From Cyclobacteriaceae bacterium (GTDB taxonomy: Bacteria > Bacteroidota > Bacteroidia > Cytophagales > Cyclobacteriaceae): a stretch of DNA of 64,000 bases. Location of the stretch: positions 62,001-126,000 of the forward strand of contig JAHBUE010000001.1 in assembly GCA_019638235.1 (NCBI GenBank). The letters are read 5' to 3'. The translations under genes and the position numbers were made by a program. Positions within the stretch are counted from its first letter, which is position 1. Every line of letters begins with the position of its first letter. Below, one piece after another: positions 8,310 to 15,285 of the stretch. The notes beneath the pieces are model-generated. The model was given only the letters and a program-made list of their open reading frames with translations. It had not been told where the DNA came from and did not search any database.

Positions 8310-9284
8310 TTATTTCTTCTTCAGCCCGATTTCGGCCAACCGTTCATCTAAAAATTCTCCGGCTGTAATATCAGGCCATAGTTTAGGATGCTCCTCACTT
8401 ACACATCCCGGCAAGGCGGCAAGGCTCATCTCGCTGCGCGGATGCATAAAAAAGGGTATGGAATACCGTGGCGTGTTCATCTTTTCGCGTGGCGGATTTA
8501 CAACACGGTGAATGGTTGACTTCAGTTTTTTATTGGTGTGCCGCTCCAGCATATCGCCAACATTTACAACAAGCTGTTCGGGTAAAGCTGTAATCGGAAT
8601 CCATTTTCCATCTCTGCGAAGCACCTGTAACCCATCGGCACTGGCGCCCATCAGCAACGTAATGAGGTTAATATCGCCATGTTCGGCTGCCCGCACGGCA
8701 TCGGACGGCACGGCCTCCGGATTCTCAATCGGGAAATAGTGAATGGGACGCAAAATGCTGTTGCCATGACGAACGTTAGCATCGAAATAATTTTCGGGCA
8801 ACCCTAAGTATATGGCAATGGCACGCAACATATATACCCCGGTTTTTTCCAGCCTGCGATAGACTTCCAACGCAGTTTCCCTGAACTCCGGTATTTCATC
8901 GGGCCACACGTTGGCCGGGTATTCGTTTTTTATCGGGTCGTCATCTTCTACCTCCTGCCCCACATGATAAAACTCTTTCAAATCGCCTGTATTCCGGCCT
9001 TTGGCGTGCTCCTTACCCTTGCCGATATAGCCGCGCTGACCGGCCAACCCCGCTTTTTCATATTTCTGCTTCACCGCATCCGGCAAGGCAAAGAACCTTT
9101 TAACAACATCATACAGTTTTGCCGATAAATCATCGGTCAGGTAGTGGCTTTTAATAGCCACAAAGCCGATGTTATTGTAGGCAGCGCCCAAATCGGCCAC
9201 AAATTTTTTCTTTTTGGCTTCATCTCCGCTGGTAAAATCAGCCAGGTCAAGAGAAGGCACTTCATCGTAAAGTATTTCGCTCAT
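8310..9284 (-). CDS. Isopenicillin-N-synthase-like 2-oxoglutarate/Fe(II) oxygenase
   Basis: A 324-residue member of the plant/bacterial 2OG-Fe(II) dioxygenase superfamily. It shows the N-terminal DIOX_N region (IGFVAIKSHYL) and the jelly-roll core, with the Fe ligands in EHGDINLITLLM and STIHRVVNP and the co-substrate contact in RYSIPFFMHP. Length and motif order match bacterial IPNS-family proteins, whose substrates are mostly unknown. Transcription is divergent from the superoxide dismutase gene across a 105-bp region that contains a perfect 14-bp palindrome. The chromate transporter gene lies 19 bp downstream. Confidence 0.85.
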   Translation of the reverse strand: MSEILYDEVPSLDLADFTSGDEAKKKKFVADLGAAYNNIGFVAIKSHYLTDDLSAKLYDVVKRFFALPDAVKQKYEKAGLAGQRGYIGKGKEHAKGRNTGDLKEFYHVGQEVEDDDPIKNEYPANVWPDEIPEFRETALEVYRRLEKTGVYMLRAIAIYLGLPENYFDANVRHGNSILRPIHYFPIENPEAVPSDAVRAAEHGDINLITLLMGASADGLQVLRRDGKWIPITALPEQLVVNVGDMLERHTNKKLKSTIHRVVNPPREKMNTPRYSIPFFMHPRSEMSLAALPGCVSEEHPKLWPDITAGEFLDERLAEIGLKKK

Positions 9285-9323
9285 ACCGTTGGTGTTAAGA
9301 CTATCGGCAAGCTAAGGATTTTT

Positions 9324-9337
9324 AGGTAAATTTACCT
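9324..9337. promoter_or_regulatory. Perfect 14-bp palindrome in a divergent promoter region
   Basis: AGGTAAATTTACCT is an exact palindrome centred between the divergently transcribed oxygenase and superoxide dismutase genes, 52 bp before the latter's ATG. It is a candidate operator for a dimeric regulator; no regulator gene is adjacent. Confidence 0.4.
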
Positions 9338-9389
9338 CACATCAGCCGCAAGGAAACAAGCGCACGCACACCTTAAAAATGCTACCACT

Positions 9390-10130
9390 ATGAAAAAGAC
9401 TAACCGCAGAGAATTTGTTCAGACCGCAGTAAAGGCAACCGTTTTTACTACCATAGGTGCACCGGCTATTCTTTCTGCCGCGTGTTCCGCCAAGCCGTCT
9501 GAAGATACAACCGATGAGGAATCGGCCATTGCAGCCCTGGCGTTTGCACAGGTAAAACTACCGTATGATTATGCCGCCTTAGAGCCGAACATTGATGCCA
9601 CTACGATGGACATCCATTACAACAAGCACCATACTGCCTACATAAAAAATGTAAACGATGCCATTGCCGAAGAGAACATAACCTTTGCAACGGAGGCAGA
9701 ATTTTTTGCCAACGTTTCAACACTCTCGGCCAAAGCGCGCAACAACGGTGGCGGAGCGTTTAATCATAATTTTTTCTGGCAGGTGATGAAACCCGGCAGT
9801 GAGGCGCCTTCCGGCAAATTAGCCGATGCCATCAACGGAAGTTTTGATTCGTTTGAAAAGTTTAAAGAACAATTTACCCATGCCGCCATGACACGATTTG
9901 GTTCGGGCTGGGCCTGGCTTGTTAACGATAACGGAACGTTGAAAATTGGCTCTACACCTAACCAGGATAATCCTTTGATGGACATAAGCGATTTCAAAGG
10001 CACACCTTTGCTTGCATTGGATGTTTGGGAGCATGCCTACTACTTAAAGTACCAGAACAAGCGAAACGAGTACATAGCTAATTGGTGGAATGTGGTAAAC
10101 TGGAGTGAAGTGGCCAGCAGGTTAGTGTAA
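9390..10130 (+). CDS. Exported Mn/Fe superoxide dismutase
   Basis: The enzyme dismutates superoxide to peroxide and oxygen. The metal ligands are visible: the first His in MDIHYNKHH, the second in AFNHNFFW, and the Asp and third His in DVWEHAYYLKYQ. STPNQDNPL resembles the Gln-bearing STANQDSPL of Mn-type enzymes, so Mn or cambialistic use is more likely than strict Fe. Unusually, an N-terminal extension of about 50 residues starts MKKTNRREFVQTAVKAT and has a hydrophobic stretch ending LSAACS. This resembles a twin-arginine signal and perhaps a lipobox, implying an envelope location. A DUF2071 gene begins 5 bp later and is probably cotranscribed. Confidence 0.9.
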   Translation: MKKTNRREFVQTAVKATVFTTIGAPAILSAACSAKPSEDTTDEESAIAALAFAQVKLPYDYAALEPNIDATTMDIHYNKHHTAYIKNVNDAIAEENITFATEAEFFANVSTLSAKARNNGGGAFNHNFFWQVMKPGSEAPSGKLADAINGSFDSFEKFKEQFTHAAMTRFGSGWAWLVNDNGTLKIGSTPNQDNPLMDISDFKGTPLLALDVWEHAYYLKYQNKRNEYIANWWNVVNWSEVASRLV

Positions 10131-10135
10131 GTATA

Positions 10136-10846
10136 ATGTCAACAACCTTTCTCCGTGCCGAATGGCGAAAATTAGCAATGGCGAATTATGTTGTTCAGCC
10201 CGGTTTGCTCATGCCGTTTGTTCCGGCAAAAACCGAATTAGACTTATGGAACAACACCTGTTACGTTAGTTTAGTGGGGTTCATGTTCCTGAACACACGG
10301 GTGTTGGGCGTCAAGGTTCCGTTTCATATAAACTTTGAGGAAGTAAACCTGCGTTTTTATGTGCGCCACCGCGATAACGGTGAATGGAAACGGGGCGTGG
10401 TGTTCATCAAAGAGATTGTACCAAAATCAGCGCTGACTTTTGTAGCCAACACACTGTATGGCGAACATTACGAAACCCTGCCCATGCAACACACCTGGAA
10501 AACAGAAGCTGACACCCTGCACGTTGAATACCGATGGAAAAAACCGAAGTGGAATTCGTTTGCTGTGCAGGCGCATCGGCAACCTGTGCCCTTAGTGGCA
10601 GGAAGCGAGGAAGAATTTATAACCGAGCATTACTGGGGCTACACGAAACTAACTGAAAGCAAAACCTCCGAATACAAGGTAGAGCATCCGCAATGGGAAG
10701 TTTATCCAACCAAAATTTATAAAGTTGATGTTGATTTCGGGGCTGTGTATGGAAAAGAGTTTGCGTTTCTCACGCATGAAGCGCCCACCTCCGTATTCCT
10801 GGCAGAAGGTTCGGAAATACAGGTAAAGGCAGGCAGAAAAATTTAA
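10136..10846 (+). CDS. DUF2071 (YqjF-like) protein
   Basis: A 236-residue cytoplasmic protein of the DUF2071 family. Hallmarks are an early FLRAEWRKLAMANYVV segment, LLMPFVPAKTELDLWNN, the strand GVKVPFHINFEEVNLRFYV, and a C-terminal VFLAEGSEIQVKAG. No enzymatic activity is established for this family that I can state with confidence. It starts 5 bp after the superoxide dismutase stop, so the two are very likely cotranscribed, hinting at a stress-related context. No signal peptide or membrane helix. Confidence 0.8.
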   Translation: MSTTFLRAEWRKLAMANYVVQPGLLMPFVPAKTELDLWNNTCYVSLVGFMFLNTRVLGVKVPFHINFEEVNLRFYVRHRDNGEWKRGVVFIKEIVPKSALTFVANTLYGEHYETLPMQHTWKTEADTLHVEYRWKKPKWNSFAVQAHRQPVPLVAGSEEEFITEHYWGYTKLTESKTSEYKVEHPQWEVYPTKIYKVDVDFGAVYGKEFAFLTHEAPTSVFLAEGSEIQVKAGRKI

Positions 10847-10874
10847 GGGCTATTCGCAAAACAACAATAGCTTC

Positions 10875-11933
10875 TTAGTTTATCACAGCATTTATCTTCC
10901 CCCAAAGCTCATTGTCAAATCCTGAAACAGCAAAATCGGGGTTGTCGGGATTAGAGGAGTTTCCCATTCGTACAACCACCATTTTCTTGCCGGGTATTAC
11001 ATAAACCCGCTGGTCGTTTAATCCCATTCCCGCATACATATCTGCCGGGGCATTGGGCACTAACGTTCCGGTAAAAACAGTTTGCAACGTTGGCAGCATA
11101 TAGGTTGATTTTCCGTTGAGCCACCACAAGTAGCCGTAAGCCGGATTTATATTTTGCGATGTGCTGGTACTTTCAGTGAAAAACGCTTCGCTGACTATCT
11201 GTTCGTCTTTCCATTTTCCTTTGTTTAACGCCAGCAGACCAAACCGCGCCATACTCCTGGTGTTGCTGTGGTATGTGGTAAAAACTAACCCGAAATTCCA
11301 ACGGCCATCCATGCCGATTTTGGTTTTCAGCTTTTCATTGAAATATGTTTCAAAATCTTTATCGCTGGCATCAGCAACTATACTTGTCAGCTTTTGAAAA
11401 ACGTTTCCATACGCCCACCTCGTTCCGGCATCGGCAACATACGTGAGGTTTTGTTTTATTACTAACTGTTTGCTGTCATCAATGCCCGATGTCATGCTTA
11501 GTAAATGTTTTACGGTTATCTGTTCTTCTTTCTCTTCCGGCATGTTCGTCCACTCCGTTCCGAGGTAATCCGATGCTTTATCGTTTATACTCAATAGATT
11601 TTCTTGCTGGGCTATGCCGGTTGTGGTAGCTACCAATGTTTTGCCCGCGCTGTTCCATTCCCATTCGGTAGTGGAAGTATGCCCGTTAAAATATTCTTCC
11701 ATCACAATTCTGCCGTTTACCAATATCATAAATGATTTTGTGTTTCGCTGCTGAAGAAAAGTTTTCAGTTCGGCAATGGCATTGATGTTCCAACCTAATT
11801 GCGCGGCCGAAACGGTTTCCCATTGTGTGCCCGAATTTGGCGGGAAATACATAGTTGTTGGCACGGGGTCGTCATTTTTGTTACAACTTATCAGCAACAC
11901 CAATGCGAGTATCACTATGCTCTTAGTTTTCAT
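10875..11933 (-). CDS. Lipoprotein serine hydrolase (beta-lactamase/class C fold)
   Basis: A 352-residue protein of the serine beta-lactamase-like family. The signal peptide ends in a lipobox-like LLISC (Cys at about residue 16). The catalytic SxxK is in WNSAGKTLVA, and the second motif YxN is RWAYGNV. The phrase KHLLSMTSGIDD is typical of these esterases and D-aminopeptidases. The C-terminal MVVVRMGNSSNPD fits the last beta strand. The substrate is unknown; many family members are esterases rather than beta-lactamases. It converges with the DUF2071 gene, and the gene-free duplicated region begins upstream of it. Confidence 0.85.
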   Translation of the reverse strand: MKTKSIVILALVLLISCNKNDDPVPTTMYFPPNSGTQWETVSAAQLGWNINAIAELKTFLQQRNTKSFMILVNGRIVMEEYFNGHTSTTEWEWNSAGKTLVATTTGIAQQENLLSINDKASDYLGTEWTNMPEEKEEQITVKHLLSMTSGIDDSKQLVIKQNLTYVADAGTRWAYGNVFQKLTSIVADASDKDFETYFNEKLKTKIGMDGRWNFGLVFTTYHSNTRSMARFGLLALNKGKWKDEQIVSEAFFTESTSTSQNINPAYGYLWWLNGKSTYMLPTLQTVFTGTLVPNAPADMYAGMGLNDQRVYVIPGKKMVVVRMGNSSNPDNPDFAVSGFDNELWGKINAVIN

Positions 11934-12080
11934 GCTTTATAAAATTTATAGCACCGTTTAGACTGCCCTCTTACCCGAAAGTTTAAAGGGTTTTTGACAA
12001 CAATTTCCGTGAAATATTCCTGTTTGTCAAAATGGTTTTCTTGTTACCCTCATCCGCAGTTTTACGGATGAACACACCCA

Positions 12081-12433
12081 CTGCGCAACACCAAACGGAG
12101 GGGTTTGAGCACCCCTGATAGAGCTTCAGATGGGCAACAAGAAAGCCCGGAAAGGCCAAAACCAAAGAAAGCCCGCATAGTACAATAGTACTATTTTCAC
12201 GCGCAAAAAGTACTATACGGCCTGCGCAATTTTGACTAAACCAATACAACTATCCCTCATTATCAGGCACTTATAAAAACAGGCCGCTTTGAGGTACGGC
12301 CAACAGGGTTTTCGACCAAAATCTCTTAATCACCGTATGCCGACCTTCATCTGTGTTTAAGGAACAGGTTTATGAAAATCCTTGTGGTTCACCGGCAAAA
12401 AGAAGTTGTTGATCAGGTACGCCAGGCTTTGAG
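12081..12433 (+). repeat. 353-bp direct repeat, copy 1
   Basis: It aligns without gaps to 19677-20029 with about five mismatches by eye. It carries the upstream region and the first codons of the response-regulator gene that is intact only next to copy 2. Identity stops abruptly at GCTTTGAG. Confidence 0.95.
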
Positions 12434-12437
12434 TTAG
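12372..12437 (+). pseudogene. 5' stub of the response regulator gene at 19968
   Basis: ATG at 12372 encodes the first 20 residues of the regulator at 19968 (MKILVVHRQKEVVDQVRQAL) and then hits TAG after one further codon. It is a remnant left by duplication followed by replacement of the rest. Confidence 0.85.
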
Positions 12438-12617
12438 CGCCAATGCCTTACGAGAAAGAGTTAGTTTTACCGACAATGACTCGTTGGACAGATAAATAGA
12501 AAATGACAGTTGACAGAAAAGTGAGTAATTCGGAACTTCAAATAAAGAGCGGGATAACAACAATAAAGTTTTTTCCCACCGCACATTACGCACCAAGGAT
12601 TTTAATCACAAAAGACC

Positions 12618-13262
12618 ATGAAAAAAATCAAGTTAGCTATCGCTGATGACCATGAAAAATTCCGTAAAGCCATTATTAGGACAATTCAACTCGAAAAAGA
12701 CCTTGAAGTGATAATAGAAGCTGAAAATGGTGCTGATTTACTTAAACAACTCAAAATCAAGATTCCTGATATTATTCTGATGGATATACGGATGCCGATC
12801 ATGAATGGCATTGAAGCAACTGACGAAATTAAGGAGCATTATCCTCATCTCAAGGTTATTGCCTATTCGCAATACGATTTGGAAAGTAACATAATCGAAA
12901 TGTATGCTCATGGTGTAAAGAGTTTTATTGGCAAAGAGGATGAGCTCGAAGAATTATTCAAAGCGATAAGAACAGTGTCTGATGGAGGTGCTTATATGAC
13001 AAGTCATTCTGCTCAGCTCATTCAGAATTATCTTAAAGATGCGCCTGTCAAAAAAGAGTGCCCTTATCAATTAACTGAATTAGAAAAGTACCTTATAAAA
13101 GGTATTTCCAACGGCCTGACAAGCATTCAACTATCTGAAAAAATATACAAAAGCCATCGGACTGTTGAAAAATATATTGCTGTGTTATATAAGAAATTCG
13201 GAGTGAGTAGTAAAGTTCAATTGACAAAGGTTTCTGCCGAGTGGAATATGAAAGATTGGTAA
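12618..13262 (+). CDS. LuxR/NarL-type response regulator
   Basis: A two-domain regulator of 214 residues. The receiver has the acidic pair at D10-D11, the phospho-acceptor D56 in ILMDIRMPIMNG and the conserved Lys in SFIGKED. The C-terminal GerE-like helix-turn-helix covers about 150-208 (LTELEKYLIKGISNGL, SHRTVEKYIAVLYKKF). It is probably activated by a histidine kinase not found in the window. Downstream lies a pair of 16-bp repeats, spaced 22 bp, ahead of the small peptide gene, a plausible binding site for this protein. Local base composition is AT-rich, in line with an acquired block. Confidence 0.9.
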   Translation: MKKIKLAIADDHEKFRKAIIRTIQLEKDLEVIIEAENGADLLKQLKIKIPDIILMDIRMPIMNGIEATDEIKEHYPHLKVIAYSQYDLESNIIEMYAHGVKSFIGKEDELEELFKAIRTVSDGGAYMTSHSAQLIQNYLKDAPVKKECPYQLTELEKYLIKGISNGLTSIQLSEKIYKSHRTVEKYIAVLYKKFGVSSKVQLTKVSAEWNMKDW

Positions 13263-13278
13263 TTTTATTTTAAAAAAA

Positions 13279-13316
13279 TGGGTAGTTCTACGATGAAAAT
13301 TGGGTAGTGTTACGAT
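13279..13316 (+). promoter_or_regulatory. Two 16-bp direct repeats spaced one 22-bp period
   Basis: TGGGTAGTTCTACGAT (13279-13294) and TGGGTAGTGTTACGAT (13301-13316) differ at two positions. The 22-bp period places both on nearly the same face of the helix, and each contains a GTAG...TAC dyad. They lie between the LuxR-type regulator gene and the peptide gene, as expected for an operator. Confidence 0.5.
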
Positions 13317-13393
13317 TGATTTGTTAAGCATGAAATGTTTGGTTTGTATTAATGCTCACAGTGAGCAGGAAACTTAATCTTAAATTATTATTT

Positions 13394-13627
13394 ATGAGAG
13401 AAAGTTCATTTGGAGTTGGCTTAGGCATCTCTATGCTGTTAGCCGTTGCGGTTAATTTTATTCCACAGGATGCTGCTGCAAATGCAGAGGGCCTTCAAAT
13501 AGAGGGTCCGAAAATTACCTGTCACTCCAGTTCAAGCCCAGGTTCAGGCCACACCTTTACTCAATGTTCCACCTGTACTTCAGCAGCAGGAATCGGTTCT
13601 GATGCAGGTCAATGTCGCCCAAATTAA
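13394..13627 (+). CDS. NVEAL-like small secreted cysteine peptide
   Basis: From ATG 13394 the product has 77 residues; an upstream in-frame ATG at 13352 would add 14. A hydrophobic leader (GVGLGISMLLAVAVNF) is followed by AANAEGL, which resembles the NVEAL motif of short Bacteroidota leader peptides. A Ser/Gly-rich mature part follows with four cysteines in the order ITC, TQC, STC, GQC. In NVEAL-type peptides a conserved leader precedes a variable cysteine-containing tail. The gene is followed by a strong hairpin and then by a propeller protein and a DUF1573 protein, partners often seen near NVEAL peptides. Assignment to the family is by motif resemblance only. Confidence 0.65.
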   Translation: MRESSFGVGLGISMLLAVAVNFIPQDAAANAEGLQIEGPKITCHSSSSPGSGHTFTQCSTCTSAAGIGSDAGQCRPN

Positions 13628-13645
13628 AGGAAGCTTGATTACCCC

Positions 13646-13680
13646 ATAGCGGAAGATTGAAGCCTTCCGCTATTTTTATT
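13646..13680 (+). terminator. Terminator or attenuator after the peptide gene
   Basis: ATAGCGGAAG and CTTCCGCTAT form a perfect 10-bp stem around an eight-base loop, followed by TTTTATTTT. Its position between the peptide and the propeller gene would allow high peptide expression with partial readthrough. Confidence 0.8.
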
Positions 13681-13723
13681 TTGGATTAGGTCTCTACTAA
13701 GCCTTCAATTAAGCTTCAGATAC

Positions 13724-14800
13724 ATGAGAAAGGCAGTACTCTACATATGTATGCTTACAGGTGCATTGTGTGATTCGTGCAGTAAGCCGGAAAAAATGCA
13801 GCAAGTTCATTTCAATAATTCCTACTCGCTTGGAGGAGATCCTCTTGGAATAGAAATGGCTGAGACAAGCGGTTTATTTGCGATAGATAACTACCTAATT
13901 GCATCTCAGTTTAGTGGTGACCATTTTTTAAAAGTTTATGATGCTGCAACGTATCACGAGCTTGGTTCATTAGCAAAAAAAGGAAGCGGAGTAAATGAAT
14001 TTCCATCAATCGCCATTATTGACCAATATGAGCGATGTGGGGATGATCACTGTATGTGGGTCCATGATTTGAATAAAGGTGAACTTATAAAAATCAACCT
14101 GACCAAAAGTTTAAGAAGTCAAACCACCATTGTCGATCAAAAGGTAATGACTCGATCCGAATCAAGGTTCCATACAGCCTTTTATATTGATTCGTTACGG
14201 GTGGTTGGAAGATCGACTAACTCAACTCCTCAAATGAATCGGCTTCAAGTTTATAACCCTCACTCGGATTTGATACTGAAAACCGTTCCCTTATTTCCAG
14301 AAATTGAAAGAGCACGAACCGAACTGGATTTTGTGGTAAATAAGTATAACACATTGTATGTAAGTAACATTGGCATCAAACCTGACAAAACACGAATCGC
14401 ATCGGCTATGTGTTCATTTGATAGGATTGATATTTTTAAGACTGATGGCGAATTAGAAAGATCCATTTTTGATGGGAAGGAAATTCCGGACAATAATATA
14501 GAATACCTTGACGAAATTGATTCGCATAAACTTCAAATGTATTATGGAGGGATATTCACATCAGATGATTACATATATACCCTTTACTACGGGCAACCCT
14601 TTTCCGAGTATGGCCGTAGTCCCATCCCAACTCAAATCAGAATTTTTAACTGGAGTGGCAACGCGCTTTGCAAAATTGATGTGAAAGACTATCTCTATAA
14701 TTTCACAATAGACGAAATGAACGGAGTGATGTACGGTGTAGATATTGTCAACAAACGAATTCTGAAGTACAACATTAAAAAAATATTGGATGAACTATAA
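13724..14800 (+). CDS. BF3164-like six-bladed beta-propeller protein
   Basis: A 358-residue exported protein with an N-terminal hydrophobic signal (MRKAVLYICMLTG) and a cysteine cluster (CDSCSK) that may be a lipid attachment site. The chain has repeated strand modules typical of the TolB-like/BF3164 propeller family: YLIASQFSGDHFLKVYD, LIKINLTKSL, YTLYYGQPFSEYG and the closing MNGVMYGVDIVNKRILKYN. These proteins occur beside NVEAL peptides and DUF1573 proteins in Bacteroidota. No catalytic residues are evident; a binding or processing role for the peptide is speculation. Its last 11 bases overlap the next gene, showing tight coupling. Confidence 0.75.
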   Translation: MRKAVLYICMLTGALCDSCSKPEKMQQVHFNNSYSLGGDPLGIEMAETSGLFAIDNYLIASQFSGDHFLKVYDAATYHELGSLAKKGSGVNEFPSIAIIDQYERCGDDHCMWVHDLNKGELIKINLTKSLRSQTTIVDQKVMTRSESRFHTAFYIDSLRVVGRSTNSTPQMNRLQVYNPHSDLILKTVPLFPEIERARTELDFVVNKYNTLYVSNIGIKPDKTRIASAMCSFDRIDIFKTDGELERSIFDGKEIPDNNIEYLDEIDSHKLQMYYGGIFTSDDYIYTLYYGQPFSEYGRSPIPTQIRIFNWSGNALCKIDVKDYLYNFTIDEMNGVMYGVDIVNKRILKYNIKKILDEL

Positions 14801-15221
14801 GTATGCGTTTATTTTCCTAATGACCTTTGTAGTGGTTTTTGTGGTTACCAAAATCGTAAGAGAAAATTCTTCCATTAAAAAATGGTTTTCAAAGCAAACA
14901 AGTATTCGTTTTGAACAACGCTCTCTTGATTTTGGAACAGTTTCCTCACAAAAGGCAGCACATGCTTATTTTGTATTCACCAATAGCGGTTCGAACGATT
15001 TAAAGATAGAGAACATTGATACCCGATGTGGCTGCACAGCTACGGATTGGCCAACATCAATAGTCAAACCACATCAGAAAGACAGCATACTTGTTCAGTA
15101 TGATGCAGTAGAAGAAGGTTTCTTTCTTAAAGAAATTTATGTCTTTTCAAATTCAGAGACTAGTCCCGATCTGCTGACGATAAAAGGAACTGTTGTTTCG
15201 GCATCATCCCACACTGATTGA
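14790..15221 (+). CDS. Membrane-anchored DUF1573 protein
   Basis: A 143-residue protein with one N-terminal membrane helix (about residues 5-22) and a DUF1573 immunoglobulin-like domain. The characteristic segment LDFGTVSSQKAAHAYFVFTN is followed by the conserved TRCGCTATDW cysteine pair. The domain is expected to lie in the periplasm. It overlaps the propeller gene by 11 bp and so is translated from the same message. A second DUF1573 protein (23623) lies in the core region and has a cleavable signal instead of an anchor. Function of the domain is not established. Confidence 0.8.
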   Translation: MNYKYAFIFLMTFVVVFVVTKIVRENSSIKKWFSKQTSIRFEQRSLDFGTVSSQKAAHAYFVFTNSGSNDLKIENIDTRCGCTATDWPTSIVKPHQKDSILVQYDAVEEGFFLKEIYVFSNSETSPDLLTIKGTVVSASSHTD

Positions 15222-15285
15222 TTGTGCCTCAATAACAAATTTTATCTGTTAAAAAACGTTATCTTTACCAATCAAATAGTAAGAA

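Larger units (their letters stand above)
11934..12617. other. Gene-free stretch of 684 bp containing a duplicated segment
   Basis: No convincing intact gene was found here. It holds the first copy of a 353-bp direct repeat (12081-12433), including a short inverted repeat TAGTACAATAGTACTA at 12178-12193 with a third half-site near 12209, and a 21-codon stub of a regulator gene. The last 180 bp before the LuxR-type regulator have no match elsewhere in the window that I can see. Confidence 0.6.

Noticed and set aside
11983..12249. Minus-strand frame in the 353-bp repeat (also at 19615-19845)
   Set aside because: It recurs only because the DNA is duplicated. The encoded sequence lacks domain features and the two copies diverge outside the repeat, so it is not a gene.
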